Shown here: piece after piece, positions 52,505-62,716 of the stretch
How positions within the stretch are numbered: position 1 is the stretch's first letter
How the letters are laid out: every line of letters starts with the position of its first letter
DNA from: an uncultured Clostridia bacterium
GTDB taxonomy: Bacteria; Bacillota; Clostridia; UBA1381
DNA: 64,000 bases
Reading direction: 5' to 3'
NCBI GenBank assembly: GCA_947631085.1
Contig: CANRJY010000003.1
Coordinates: 62,001 to 126,000 of the forward strand
Notes under the pieces: model-generated
The model's input: only the letters and a program-made list of their open reading frames with translations
The model's database searches: none
What the model was told of the DNA's origin: nothing
Position numbers and translations under genes: made by a program

Positions 52505-52932
52505 AAACAATCGAACAGCACTATAAAAAAACACCATATTTTAGGGAATATTTTTCTATTATAGAACAAATGATTTTGTCATGCGGAAAGTCGTTATTAG
52601 TATTAAATATGCTAATTATAAATTTTTTTCGAGATATATTTAATATAAATACTGAACTTGTCATGGCATCGAAACTCGGTTGCTCAGGGAATAAGGATGA
52701 TAGAATTTTATCAATTTGTAAATCCCTTGGAGCCACCGAGTATTTAAGTGGAACAGGTGCAAAGGCATACCACAAACCAGACAAATATATAAATTACGGT
52801 GTAAAGCTAACCTATTCTGAATATGAGCCGCCTATATATAAACAGCAATATGGAATTTTTGAAAAAAACCTGAGCTGTGTTGATTATTTATTCAACTGCG
52901 GCTCTGAATTGCCAAAGGAGTGGATTTCGTGA
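52498..52932 (+). pseudogene. N-terminally truncated WbqC-family protein
   Basis: A 144-residue frame that reads as the C-terminal half of WbqC: KTIEQHYKKTPYFREYFSII, CKSLGATEYLSGTGAKAYH, NYGVKLTYSEYEPPIY and LSCVDYLFNCGSELPKEWI. The N-terminal half (usually starting with a HQPNYLPY-type motif) is missing. It overlaps the end of the ParB-like fragment, so a single deletion seems to have joined two genes. Confidence 0.7.
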
Positions 52933-52978
52933 ACGAAGAAGCAACATTAGGTATGCCCTGTGTGACAGAATTGAAGCT

Positions 52979-53335
52979 ATGATTATGCGGTACGAGAGAA
53001 ACAGCAGTTGCGAGATAGACGAGAATACTACATGGGACGAAACGGTAGAATATGAAGCGGATGAAATTATGCGTAATGCCGCAAAGGAAAGCGATATTGT
53101 AAGCAGGTGCTTATCTGAGCATAACATTACATTATCGCAGTGCAGCTCGGTCACATACGCATTGTACGGTATTTACAGCAAGAAAGAGCAGCATCCGGAA
53201 GATTTTTACCCGTGGGAGCGCGGCATGATGAACGATTTTCTGTGCGGCTCAGGTGCGGAAGTTCACAATGGAGAGCTTACCATTGCCGATTACGTTAAGT
53301 TCTATGAGTATGTTGCAAAGAAGGTTCAGGAATAA
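52979..53335 (+). CDS. Hypothetical protein, start uncertain
   Basis: A frame of about 118 residues, MIMRYERNSSCEIDENTTWD, ending ADYVKFYEYVAKKVQE. No good ribosome-binding site precedes the first ATG, and the frame is open for about 34 more codons upstream. It may be another N-terminally truncated gene. Not recognised. Confidence 0.5.
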   Translation: MIMRYERNSSCEIDENTTWDETVEYEADEIMRNAAKESDIVSRCLSEHNITLSQCSSVTYALYGIYSKKEQHPEDFYPWERGMMNDFLCGSGAEVHNGELTIADYVKFYEYVAKKVQE

Positions 53336-53406
53336 GGCACATAGGCGCGGAGAGAAGGAGTGAGGTTCTTCTCTCCGCGATTGACTTTTGAAAGGAGGAT
53401 ATGACT

Positions 53407-53640
53407 ATGATTACAGATATAGCCAGTGGAGTAGTTTTCAATCTGTGCAGCGAGACAAATTCATGGATTGACATTCTTGTATGGTGCGATGATGAAGATG
53501 TTGAAAAGGCGAAAGAAGTATCAGAGAAGGCGCTTGGTACTTGGCATGAAGATGATGCCGGTCGTGCTTTTGGAGACTATTTGGACGGAGAGTTTAAGAA
53601 GAACGGCATAAACGCCTATATATACTGGTTGCAGGACTGA
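53407..53640 (+). CDS. Small hypothetical protein
   Basis: A 77-residue acidic protein, MITDIASGVVFNLCSETNSW. ATG 53407 is preferred to 53401 because AGGAGG lies 8 bp upstream. It ends INAYIYWLQD. Not recognised. Confidence 0.55.
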   Translation: MITDIASGVVFNLCSETNSWIDILVWCDDEDVEKAKEVSEKALGTWHEDDAGRAFGDYLDGEFKKNGINAYIYWLQD

Positions 53641-53664
53641 GATTGATGAAAGGAGCTGAGTGAT

Positions 53665-53949
53665 ATGCAATATGTATTTTTAGTATACGGCATCCAGTCT
53701 TTGAGCGGTTCCTCGATTGAACTCTTTGCTGCATGTTCCACATGGGATAAAGCAAAAAGCGCTCTTGATGATTTTTATCACAAGCAACGAGATCTGGAGT
53801 ATTACGGTATAGAAGGAGCAGAAACAGAAGTAGAAGGCATCAGATACGACGATGTGTTGTTCAAGGATGGCAAATATAACGATGAAGACTATGTAGAAGT
53901 GCATGTACGCAAAATAACGATTGATGAAAAGGAGGCGCAAATATTATGA
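53665..53949 (+). CDS. Hypothetical protein
   Basis: A 94-residue protein, MQYVFLVYGIQSLSGSSIEL, with a helix DKAKSALDDFYHKQRDLEYY. RBS AAAGGAG. Its stop overlaps the next start by 4 bp. Not recognised. Confidence 0.55.
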   Translation: MQYVFLVYGIQSLSGSSIELFAACSTWDKAKSALDDFYHKQRDLEYYGIEGAETEVEGIRYDDVLFKDGKYNDEDYVEVHVRKITIDEKEAQIL

Positions 53950-54596
53950 GAGAAGTAACATTGACATTCCACGTTTACCGATACGACGAGCTGAATGACG
54001 CTGCAAAGAAAAAAGCTAAAGACGATTTTCTTCAAACAAACATACAAAACGATGATTTCCAATACACATTGGACGATTTTTACGAGCATATGTTTCCGAA
54101 CAGCGATCTGAAATATCAGTATAGTCTTTGCTATTGTCAAGGAGACGGCTTTAACACTTATGGAAGCCTGAGCATTAAGGATATAAACGAGATAAGGCGC
54201 AGAGCCGCTTCCGGAGAGCTGTGTAAAGGCATATATGAGCCAGTATACAGCGGTATGACAGATGATGAATGGAAGCTTCTTATGACATATTCCGACGAAT
54301 ATGACGCATCATACATAGTGCTTCCGTTTAACAGGATATACGATTACAGTTTGGCTCGGAACATCGACTTGGAAGATTGGTCTTCTCAGATTTTGCCTAA
54401 AGATAAAAAGAAATATGCCGACGTTATAGAGAAGTTCCAGCATGTATTGCGCAAATTCTTTGACGGCTTTAACAAATATTGGGAGAGATACGGTTATGAC
54501 TTCTTATACAATATTTCTGATATGCAGTTTGAGGATTTATGCGAGGCGAATAGATGGGAGTTTAACGAAAACGGAGCCTTATGGACGCTTGACTGA
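53946..54596 (+). CDS. Phage/mobile-element-type hypothetical protein
   Basis: A 216-residue protein. The N-terminal VYRYDELNDAAKKKAKDDFL resembles a module common in phage proteins of unknown function (FDELSDxAKxxA). The middle has YSLCYCQGDGFNTYGSLSIK. Overlaps the previous gene by 4 bp. Confidence 0.6.
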   Translation: MREVTLTFHVYRYDELNDAAKKKAKDDFLQTNIQNDDFQYTLDDFYEHMFPNSDLKYQYSLCYCQGDGFNTYGSLSIKDINEIRRRAASGELCKGIYEPVYSGMTDDEWKLLMTYSDEYDASYIVLPFNRIYDYSLARNIDLEDWSSQILPKDKKKYADVIEKFQHVLRKFFDGFNKYWERYGYDFLYNISDMQFEDLCEANRWEFNENGALWTLD

Positions 54597-54676
54597 TAGA
54601 AAAATTGTAAATAACCCTTGATATTCCGAATGATTTTTGGTAGAATAAAAATAGAATAAAGAGGAGGTCGAATGTA

Positions 54677-55108
54677 ATGCGATTATATCTTGATAATTGC
54701 TGTTTCAACAGACCGTTTGACGACCAAACGCAGCTGAGGATAAGCTTGGAATCACAGGCAAAGCTTGAAGTGCAGCATATGATTTTGGACGGAACTCATA
54801 CATTGGTATGGTCATACATGCTTGAATATGAGAACTTGCAGAATCCGTTTGAAATAAGAAAAGATGCCATTATTAAATGGAAAGATATTGCTGAAATAAA
54901 TGCTGTTGAAAATGAAAACATCTTAAAGAGAGCAGAACGGCTGTCAGAGCTTGGAATAAAGGCGAAAGATGCTATTCATATAGCTTGCGCGATTGAAAGC
55001 GGATGCGATTATTTCCTTACTACGGATATTGGAATTTTGAAGAAAAAAATTGACAGCATCAAGGTAAGAAATCCGATTGAATTTATCAGTGAAATGGAGG
55101 GAGTGTAA
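54677..55108 (+). CDS. PIN-domain RNase, putative toxin
   Basis: A 143-residue PIN protein. Acidic residues: Asp6 in RLYLDNCCFNRPFDD, Glu in YMLEYENLQNP, Asp in IKAKDAIHIACAIESG, and Asp in DYFLTTDIGILKK. These match the four-acid PIN site of VapC-like toxins. A promoter (TTGATA, 17 bp, TAGAAT) lies just upstream at about 54619-54647. It overlaps the next gene by one base, so the pair is coupled; the toxin gene comes first, the reverse of classical vapBC order. Confidence 0.82.
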   Translation: MRLYLDNCCFNRPFDDQTQLRISLESQAKLEVQHMILDGTHTLVWSYMLEYENLQNPFEIRKDAIIKWKDIAEINAVENENILKRAERLSELGIKAKDAIHIACAIESGCDYFLTTDIGILKKKIDSIKVRNPIEFISEMEGV

Positions 55109-55305
55109 TGATTAGAACTGATACGGTTGTAAGAAATGAGGGCATGAGAGTTTTGCTTGAAAACTTAGGCAAAGTAGACGCAGAGCGTTTTATCAGCCTA
55201 ATTATCAAAGAACCATTCGATTATACAAAATGGCAGAAGGACTTGTTTGAAGACATGAACGTACGGGATTTAAGCAGAAAAGCCATGGAGGCAACGCAAG
55301 AGTAA
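55108..55305 (+). CDS. Putative antitoxin partner of the PIN protein
   Basis: A 65-residue protein, MIRTDTVVRNEGMRVLLENL, with DVRDLSRKAMEATQE at the end. Translationally coupled to the PIN gene. I see no clear AbrB, RHH or Phd motif, so antitoxin function rests on position and size. It is the last gene of the second element. Confidence 0.6.
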   Translation: MIRTDTVVRNEGMRVLLENLGKVDAERFISLIIKEPFDYTKWQKDLFEDMNVRDLSRKAMEATQE

Positions 55306-55331
55306 GGCTGTAAAACTCATAATTCCTTAAT

Positions 55332-55358
55332 AAAAACGGCTGTAACAAGCCGTTTTTA
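55332..55358 (+). terminator. Terminator at the right edge of the second element
   Basis: A 10-bp stem, AAAAACGGCT / AGCCGTTTTT, just before the tgt promoter. Confidence 0.8.
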
Positions 55359-55363
55359 TTGTG

Positions 55364-55392
55364 TTGACTGATAAAAAGATGTGTGGTATACT
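55364..55392 (+). promoter_or_regulatory. Promoter of tgt
   Basis: TTGACT (55364-55369), a 17-bp spacer ending TGTGG, TATACT (55387-55392). Since tgt now has its own promoter, its expression does not require queA read-through. Confidence 0.75.
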
Positions 55393-55461
55393 ATGAATTA
55401 CGATAAAGTAATGAAAAAGTATGTCATGCGTCCCGCAAGTATAAGGGCGTCATGTTCATAA

Positions 55462-56607
<1,146 letters not shown>

Positions 56608-56719
56608 AGAATGTAAATTTTATACAATTATCCGATGAATTTGCGGTCACATATTGAAAAATGTCGGCTGTTTATGATAAAATAATTTTATGAATATTCA
56701 TGAAAAGAGGGATTATGAA

Positions 56720-58681
56720 ATGAAGGGTAAATTATCACTGCTTTTAGGCGCGATTCTGTCGCTGATTATTTTCGCGGCACTGCCTGCCGCGGCGGAGGAT
56801 ACCGCTGTCATTACAGCGCCGAAAACAGACAATATAGGACTTTACCGTGACATACAAGCGTATGTTTCCGGTGAGAACTGCTATTTTTTCATGCCGTTTT
56901 CATCAGATCTTTCCAAAATAACATACAGCGCGGGCGCCGATAAGGCTACGCTCGATTTGTCGGAGGGCAAGACCGCGCAAATCAGCGTAAACGGCGTTAA
57001 CTATACCGCGAGCGCGTATAAATCGGATCTTCCGGTAATATATATTGAGATCAACGAGGACTACGGCACGATCGCGGACATGCACGCGTCAAAAGATCAC
57101 AGCGCCAAGTGTTACGGCGATATGAAAATTGAAGTTCCCGAGGAGCTGGCGAAGAAAAACGGCTGGCAGACCGAATATGTAAGCATAGAGAATAAAGAAA
57201 AAGACCCCGGCACAATAGAATTTCGCGGACGCGGAAACTCAAGCTGGATGTGGTCGGAGGGCTCCGCAAGACCGTATCAGGTAAAGCTTGAGAAGAAGCA
57301 GGATATAATGGGCATGGGCGCGGCGAAGGCATACACGCTGCTGAAAGCCGATCAGCTTCAGACGACCGCAAAGTTCTTTTTGGACATGGGACGCGACATG
57401 GGTGTGGCGTTCACTCCGAGCGCGGAATTTGTAACGCTTTATCTCAACGGAGAGTACAGGGGAATGTACACTCTTTCCGAAAAAATAGAGATCCATGAGG
57501 AGCGTGTGAACATAAGCAATCTCGAGGATGAGATCGACCTCGCGATGGAAACGGCGGGAACGACGAACGTTGACGACGTATTGGATCAAATCGACATTAC
57601 CGGCGGATATCTTCTGGAAATCGACAATTCATCGGAGCCGCTGCAATTCAAGGCTCAGACAAATGCAATTACAATAAAATCGCCGGAGAATCTTGACGAT
57701 AACGTGAATGCCGGTTCAAATTACGACTACATAATCGAGCTTATGACAGACCTGTTTAACGCCATATACGGCGACGGCTACTTAAAGGACGACGATTACG
57801 CCGGACACCCGGGCTATGCCGGCAAGCACTTTACCGAGGTTATGGATATGGACAGCGTAACGCGCTATTTCCTTGAACAGGAGCTTTCGTCAAACAGCGA
57901 CAACGGCTTGGGAAGCACGTTTTTCTACAAGGATAAGGACAGCATAGACGGCAAAATTTATATGAGCCCCGTATGGGATAACGACCGCTGCGGCTCGATA
58001 ACCGATGAATGGGTAATCCCGAACAAGAAATATGAGGATGCAAATCACGAAACGCACGAAAACGGCGACAAAATGGAAACTTTCTTCATGATGATGTGCA
58101 AGCACAGAGAATTTGTGAGCTATGTAATTGCGTATTACGAGGACAATATAAATAACAACAACATAAAAAAGACCTTCGCGGAATACGAGTCGTCGCATAA
58201 GGGCGAAGAAATGGGTAACGCAGTGCTCAACGACGCGAAAATGACGCAGCTGCGCTGGGGCTATCAATGGCCGCTCGTGCCGTTAAATTTACAGACCTTT
58301 GTGACAAAGCGCAGGGCGTGGATCGACGCAAATATTCAATCGCTCAAGGATTTTTGCGACAGAGGCGAGTTTATAACCGTAGAAAACACGGTTCCGAAAC
58401 AGGACGGCAAAATAGATCTCAATTACAGCACATCCGACGGCAAAATAAATATAAATGCCAAAAACGATCTCGGAATAAGAAAGAACATGGACGTTTACGC
58501 GGCTGTGTTCGATGAATCGGGCAAGCTTACGGGCGTGTTTGTGGATAAAAATGTAACCGTCGGCGACGGAGAGGAATATACAAAATCATTTGATTATGCA
58601 GGCAGTGTCGGAACAGTTAAGGCGATGCTGTGGGAAAAGGGCAAGATAGCGCCTATTGAGAGGGTCGTAAGAACAGAGTAA
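56720..58681 (+). CDS. Secreted CotH-like kinase domain protein
   Basis: A 653-residue exported protein with signal peptide (MKGKLSLLLGAILSLIIFAA). The CotH domain is about residues 125-500: IEFRGRGNSSWMW and PYQVKLEKK, FVTLYLNGEYRGMYTLSEKI, GGYLLEIDN, then MSPVWDNDRCGS with the metal-binding WDND. CotH kinases phosphorylate spore-coat or surface proteins. ATG 56720 follows AAAAGAGGGA. The signal peptide argues for an outside role. Confidence 0.85.
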   Translation: MKGKLSLLLGAILSLIIFAALPAAAEDTAVITAPKTDNIGLYRDIQAYVSGENCYFFMPFSSDLSKITYSAGADKATLDLSEGKTAQISVNGVNYTASAYKSDLPVIYIEINEDYGTIADMHASKDHSAKCYGDMKIEVPEELAKKNGWQTEYVSIENKEKDPGTIEFRGRGNSSWMWSEGSARPYQVKLEKKQDIMGMGAAKAYTLLKADQLQTTAKFFLDMGRDMGVAFTPSAEFVTLYLNGEYRGMYTLSEKIEIHEERVNISNLEDEIDLAMETAGTTNVDDVLDQIDITGGYLLEIDNSSEPLQFKAQTNAITIKSPENLDDNVNAGSNYDYIIELMTDLFNAIYGDGYLKDDDYAGHPGYAGKHFTEVMDMDSVTRYFLEQELSSNSDNGLGSTFFYKDKDSIDGKIYMSPVWDNDRCGSITDEWVIPNKKYEDANHETHENGDKMETFFMMMCKHREFVSYVIAYYEDNINNNNIKKTFAEYESSHKGEEMGNAVLNDAKMTQLRWGYQWPLVPLNLQTFVTKRRAWIDANIQSLKDFCDRGEFITVENTVPKQDGKIDLNYSTSDGKININAKNDLGIRKNMDVYAAVFDESGKLTGVFVDKNVTVGDGEEYTKSFDYAGSVGTVKAMLWEKGKIAPIERVVRTE

Positions 58682-58686
58682 ATGAA

Positions 58687-58722
58687 AAACGGATAGAGAC
58701 ATTTAACGTCTCCATCCGTTTT
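58687..58722. terminator. Terminator between cotH-like and M23 genes
   Basis: The stem AAAACGGATAGAGAC / GTCTCCATCCGTTTT has one mismatch and flanks the convergent genes. Confidence 0.8.
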
Positions 58723-58733
58723 TTGCATCAAAG

Positions 58734-59561
58734 TCAGTGCGCGACATATTCCATCGGGTCAACCGGCGCGCCGTCCGAGTATACCTCAAAGTGAAGATGC
58801 GAATCGGTCACAGTTTCACCCATGCTTTCTCCTATGATACCTATAACATCGCCCGATTTGACAGTGTCGCCCTCGGAAAGGGACTCCGTACCGGACAGCC
58901 CGATATATTTGGTCTTTAAGCCGTCGGAATGAGCGAGTACGATCTCGTCGCCGAACGCGCCCGTATTGATTTTTTCAACGGTACCGTCAGCCGCGGCGCG
59001 GACGCTTCCGCCGATTTCCGCTCCGATATCGATACCGTTATGCGTGCGCCAGTCCGCGAGAGCACTGTTGTATATAAGCTCGTTGGAAAAATTCTCCAAA
59101 ACAGCGCCGTTTACCGGCATATTAAGCGGATAGTCCTCCGCCGAAACAATAACCGCGACTTCTTCAACATCGGGATTATCCAGGGCGTATTCGGGTATTA
59201 TGCCGTCGGTTTCCGGTTCAAATACTTCGGCTGTGTCCTCAGCCGCACTGTCGGGCTCGGGAATTATCTCCGCCACATGAGCCGCGGCGCTGCCCGAATT
59301 ATCGCTTGTCACAATTTCCGACTCGGGTACTATATTTTCGGACTTAGTTTCCGTTTCCGCATCGTTTACGTCATCGTTTCCCGAAAATACCTCGCTTGTG
59401 TCAACGTTTGTAACGTCGGCTGTGTTTATCATGGCGTTGTCGGCGCTGTCCTTCGAACGCTCTGTAAAATATCCGGCTATTCCGATTACTAATACACAGC
59501 AGCAGAGCGCTATGTAAAAGCCCGGGAGCTTTCGCGTTTCCTTTTTTTGTTCGTTGTTCAT
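58734..59561 (-). CDS. Membrane-anchored M23 peptidase domain protein, SpoIIQ-like
   Basis: A 275-residue protein. A cytoplasmic start, one transmembrane helix (FYIALCCCVLVIGIAGYF, about 15-32), a long acidic Asp/Glu/Ser linker (to about 135), and an M23 LytM domain (about 145-275). The zinc residues appear complete: His and Asp in THNGIDIGAEIG and HxH in DSHLHFEVYSDG. The architecture matches clostridial SpoIIQ, which keeps a full Zn site, but other M23 envelope proteins cannot be excluded. Confidence 0.78.
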   Translation of the reverse strand: MNNEQKKETRKLPGFYIALCCCVLVIGIAGYFTERSKDSADNAMINTADVTNVDTSEVFSGNDDVNDAETETKSENIVPESEIVTSDNSGSAAAHVAEIIPEPDSAAEDTAEVFEPETDGIIPEYALDNPDVEEVAVIVSAEDYPLNMPVNGAVLENFSNELIYNSALADWRTHNGIDIGAEIGGSVRAAADGTVEKINTGAFGDEIVLAHSDGLKTKYIGLSGTESLSEGDTVKSGDVIGIIGESMGETVTDSHLHFEVYSDGAPVDPMEYVAH

Positions 59562-59778
59562 TACATCAAATCCTTTCCTTGCTGTAGTATTTAGTATTCT
59601 TGCCTTATTTTTCTGAAATATACATGGCGGAAATTTAATTTTTGGAAAATAAGTCAGAAATTATTAAAAGAAATATTGAAAATCGTATTCCCAAAACGGA
59701 ATTTTTATAGTATAATAAAAATATAATAAATAATTGCGCCCGTTTTACCGTCGGGCGCGGTCAAGATGGAGGTGTGCT

Positions 59779-60387
59779 ATGCGTATCGAAAAGCTGGCGG
59801 AAAATAAAATAAAAGTAACTCTCTCAGCGGCGGATCTGACACGCTTGAACATAGACATAAAGCAGCTCACACCCGCGTCAAAGGAACTACACTCGTTTTT
59901 GTTTCATTTAATGGAAACGGTGAGGCTTGAAACGGGCTTCAACCCATACAACGGTCAGGTGGTCGTTGAAGCGACTCCGTTTAGCGAGGGAATAAGCGTA
60001 ATAATCAGCAAGCTGAAAAGCTCCGACGGCAATATAACAAAGGAGCAGCTGCGTCGGGCGAAAGTTGTTAAAGCTTCCGTAAAACGCAGGAGCGCCGAAG
60101 CGGATGTATTCTTCTTTAACAGCTTTGACGACCTGTGCGGAGCGTTTATGCGAATAGAGGAGGACGCGTTTTTACATAGTATGTTATACAAAATCGGCGA
60201 AAGCTATTGTTTTCTTATAAAAAAGGAAAGCAATTTTCCGGCGAGCCGTCATATTCTGAGCGAATTTTCGGCGGGCAGGTCGGGAGGCTCCGTGAGAGCG
60301 GAGCATGTCAGAGAGCACGGCGAGCTTATCGCCGCCGGAAAAAAACTCGCAAAAATGGCTGAAGAAATAAAAAAATTAGATACATAA
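59779..60387 (+). CDS. mecA: Adaptor protein MecA
   Basis: A 202-residue adaptor for ClpC proteolysis. The N-terminal MRIEKLAENKIKVTLSAADL and the C-terminal SFDDLCGAFMRIEEDAFLHS, MLYKIGESYCFLIKK are typical. ATG 59779 follows GGAGGTG. It is the last clearly chromosomal gene before the phage-type cluster. Confidence 0.87.
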   Translation: MRIEKLAENKIKVTLSAADLTRLNIDIKQLTPASKELHSFLFHLMETVRLETGFNPYNGQVVVEATPFSEGISVIISKLKSSDGNITKEQLRRAKVVKASVKRRSAEADVFFFNSFDDLCGAFMRIEEDAFLHSMLYKIGESYCFLIKKESNFPASRHILSEFSAGRSGGSVRAEHVREHGELIAAGKKLAKMAEEIKKLDT

Positions 60388-60421
60388 TAAATATCCGGAT
60401 ATCACTCCGGATATTTTATTT
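60387..60421 (+). terminator. Terminator of mecA
   Basis: The stem ATATCCGGA / TCCGGATAT extends into A/T flanks and ends TTTTATTT. Confidence 0.8.
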
Positions 60422-60452
60422 AATAAAAATATCTGAAAAAGATAAAAAATAC

Positions 60453-60481
60453 TTGACAAACGAACATATGTGTGGTATAAT
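60453..60481 (+). promoter_or_regulatory. Strong promoter of the tail-fibre-type cluster
   Basis: TTGACA (60453-60458), a 17-bp spacer ending TGTGG, TATAAT (60476-60481). The upstream about 30 bp and part of the spacer repeat those of the 38494 promoter. Confidence 0.85.
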
Positions 60482-60551
60482 ATAGAAAAAGATAAATTCA
60501 TAGAAAAATTTTCTCACCAAGATACTAAATATAAAGGAAAGGATGCTATGA

Positions 60552-61370
60552 ATGAATCTTAATTTCAATTTTGACGCGAAAACACTGCTGAGAAATTGGT
60601 GGACGATTGTGCGGGATAATTTTAGAGCTGTTCAGGATGAATTTAATCAGCACGTTAAAGATTTTGAAGCAGCCAAAAAAGACCTGCAAAATCGCATCGA
60701 CACAGAAGCGTCGGAGCGCAAAAGCGCCGATAACGCGCTCGGCGGCAGGATAGATACGGAGACATCGGAACGCAAAAGCGCCGATAACACGCTCGGCGGC
60801 AGGATCGACACAGAGACATCGGAACGCAAAAGCGCCGATAACGCGCTCGGCGGCAGGATCGATACGGAGACATCGGAACGTAAAAATGCCGATAACGCGC
60901 TCGGCGGCAGGATCGACGCGGAAGCTTCGGAACGTGAAAACGCCGATAACGAGCTTAGGGCTTCGATAGGGGGTGCAGCCTCCGAAAATACCAAGCTGCA
61001 GTCGCGTGTAAGCGCGCTCGAGAGCAAATCTCACAGTCACGATAATAAAGCGCTGCTCGATTCCATAACAGGAGAGAGAATAAGGAAATGGGATGAGCGA
61101 ACGGACGACGACAGCTACTATGCGGAAAAATCCCTAAAGGATTATGTGAGCGCCATAGCAAAAAATGCGGCGGTGTGCTTTGCGGAGCTGTGGAGAGCGT
61201 TGGGAGTAACGGTCTACGACGGCGGCATATTCGGCATGGAGCAGACGGACGCGCCTCTCGATGGCGGTACCTTCGCCGGCACTGCCGATAACACAGTGGA
61301 TTTCGGCAATTTTTCACCGCTGATTATCGTATCTCCCGAAGGAGCCGTTATAGACGGCGGAGTATATTAA
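60552..61370 (+). CDS. Phage tail-fibre-like protein with five 18-residue repeats
   Basis: A 272-residue protein. After an N-terminal amphipathic region (NLNFNFDAKTLLRNWWTIVR), residues 50-139 are five 18-residue repeats built on RIDTETSERKSADNALGG, likely a coiled coil. The C-terminus is hydrophobic/beta with DGGTFAGTADNTVDFG. A tail-fibre or baseplate-appendage shaft is the best guess. RBS AAAGGAAAGGATG. First gene of the cluster. Confidence 0.6.
   Translation: MNLNFNFDAKTLLRNWWTIVRDNFRAVQDEFNQHVKDFEAAKKDLQNRIDTEASERKSADNALGGRIDTETSERKSADNTLGGRIDTETSERKSADNALGGRIDTETSERKNADNALGGRIDAEASERENADNELRASIGGAASENTKLQSRVSALESKSHSHDNKALLDSITGERIRKWDERTDDDSYYAEKSLKDYVSAIAKNAAVCFAELWRALGVTVYDGGIFGMEQTDAPLDGGTFAGTADNTVDFGNFSPLIIVSPEGAVIDGGVY
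60699..60968 (+). repeat. Five tandem 54-bp repeats
   Basis: Units begin near 60699, 60753, 60807, 60861 and 60915 and differ at few positions; the middle three are nearly identical in protein (RIDTETSERKSADNALGG with single changes). They encode the coiled-coil shaft above. Recent duplication is likely. Confidence 0.85.
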
Positions 61371-61382
61371 GGAGGTGTTAAT

Positions 61383-62705
61383 ATGGCGGATAAAATATTA
61401 CTGAAACGCGGACAAGTGTCGAATATAGCCAATGCGGAGCTTTCCGAAGGCGAGCTTGCCGTGGCTTACAGCGCCGATAAATCCACAGCCGATTTATACG
61501 TCGGCACCGGAAGCGGAAAAGCGAAGGTGAATTTAAAAGGCGTGGATGGTAAAAACGGTGCAAACGGAACAAACGGCAAAGACGGCATGGCGGGTAAGAT
61601 AGTGAGCGTCACAGTGGAGTCTGTCGCGTCGAGTGAATCGGCTTCGGTGACTAATAACGGCACGGAAACGGAAGCGGCACTGGTATTTAAAATCCCGCGC
61701 GGCAGCACAGGAGCTCAAGGACCAACCGGACCCGCAGGCCCGACCGGTCCGCAAGGACCCGCAGGTCCGACCGGCGCGACCGGTTCAACAGGTTCGACCG
61801 GAGCCAAAGGCGACAAAGGCGAGCGCGGCGCTAATGCCACTATAGTGGTAGCAGCGTCGGACAGCAGCACTAAGTCGAAAGCCGCGGCTGATTATACATG
61901 CAGCAGTTCGGGCGCTCAATCTACGATCAACACCGCGATTTCCGCACTACCCTCGGGCGGCGGCAAAGTTCTGCTTCTGGAGGGAACGTATAAAATAAAC
62001 GGCTCCATTAACATCAACAAGGATAATGTGACTCTTGAAGGCATGGGATGGAGTACGGTAATTATTCGGACAACATCGACCACTATTGTTCCGATAGAGA
62101 TAACAAAAAGCAACGCGATCATACAAAATTTAAAAGTCAATGGCAATAAATCATCGTATTCCATATCAGACTATCCGATCGCCATAGACATTCAAGGGTA
62201 TTCTCCAACAATAACAGGCTGCGAGATTTGCGGATACGGCTTCGGGATAGTTACCAATAAATCTGAAACGGGATCTATAATAACAAACAATTATATCCAT
62301 GACTTCACAGGTAACGGCATACAATGTTCCAATAACGGCAAGATAGTAATTTCCGACAATGTTATACAGGGTTGTGACAGCAGAGCTATATCCGATGTAA
62401 GAGACTCGTCCATAACGGGAAATTATGTATCATCAGAGCAGGATTGCATTTCTGTATTCGATGATAATACTATTACCGGTAATTACTGCGTGTCAGACAG
62501 CGGTTGTTGTATTGAGGCGTATAGTAGAAATATAATTGTCGGGAATCGGTGCAGCGGCACGAACAGCGCCGGCTATTCGATACAATTAGTTAATAGCGTA
62601 GGATATTGTACCGTAGTTGGTAACGTAATAAAAGGAGATGTCTTATACAGCGCATCATCAACCGGTAAAAGCAATCAAATCGCAAATAATGCTCAGATAA
62701 TGTAA
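61383..62705 (+). CDS. Phage fibre-type protein with collagen-like and beta-helix regions
   Basis: A 440-residue protein. An N-terminal phage-type domain ([30 protein letters not shown]) is followed by Gly-X-Y repeats at about 55-70 ([13 protein letters not shown]) and 100-145 ([17 protein letters not shown]). A right-handed beta-helix comes next at about 160-440 ([36 protein letters not shown]). It resembles receptor-binding fibres; exosporium-type collagen proteins are an alternative. RBS AAGGAGG. Confidence 0.72.
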   Translation: MADKILLKRGQVSNIANAELSEGELAVAYSADKSTADLYVGTGSGKAKVNLKGVDGKNGANGTNGKDGMAGKIVSVTVESVASSESASVTNNGTETEAALVFKIPRGSTGAQGPTGPAGPTGPQGPAGPTGATGSTGSTGAKGDKGERGANATIVVAASDSSTKSKAAADYTCSSSGAQSTINTAISALPSGGGKVLLLEGTYKINGSININKDNVTLEGMGWSTVIIRTTSTTIVPIEITKSNAIIQNLKVNGNKSSYSISDYPIAIDIQGYSPTITGCEICGYGFGIVTNKSETGSIITNNYIHDFTGNGIQCSNNGKIVISDNVIQGCDSRAISDVRDSSITGNYVSSEQDCISVFDDNTITGNYCVSDSGCCIEAYSRNIIVGNRCSGTNSAGYSIQLVNSVGYCTVVGNVIKGDVLYSASSTGKSNQIANNAQIM

Positions 62706-62716
62706 GGAGAATGCAT

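Larger units (their letters stand above)
47659..55330. mobile_element. Degenerate integrated element between queA and tgt
   Basis: queA and tgt are adjacent in most Firmicutes, but here 7.8 kb lies between them. The insert starts with a large serine recombinase next to queA and contains an XRE regulator, short phage/plasmid-type genes, gene fragments and a PIN toxin pair. By eye it is more AT-rich than its surroundings. I could not identify exact att ends; only a short GTTTTTATT word is shared by the two flanks, and it belongs to terminator tails. Confidence 0.75.
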
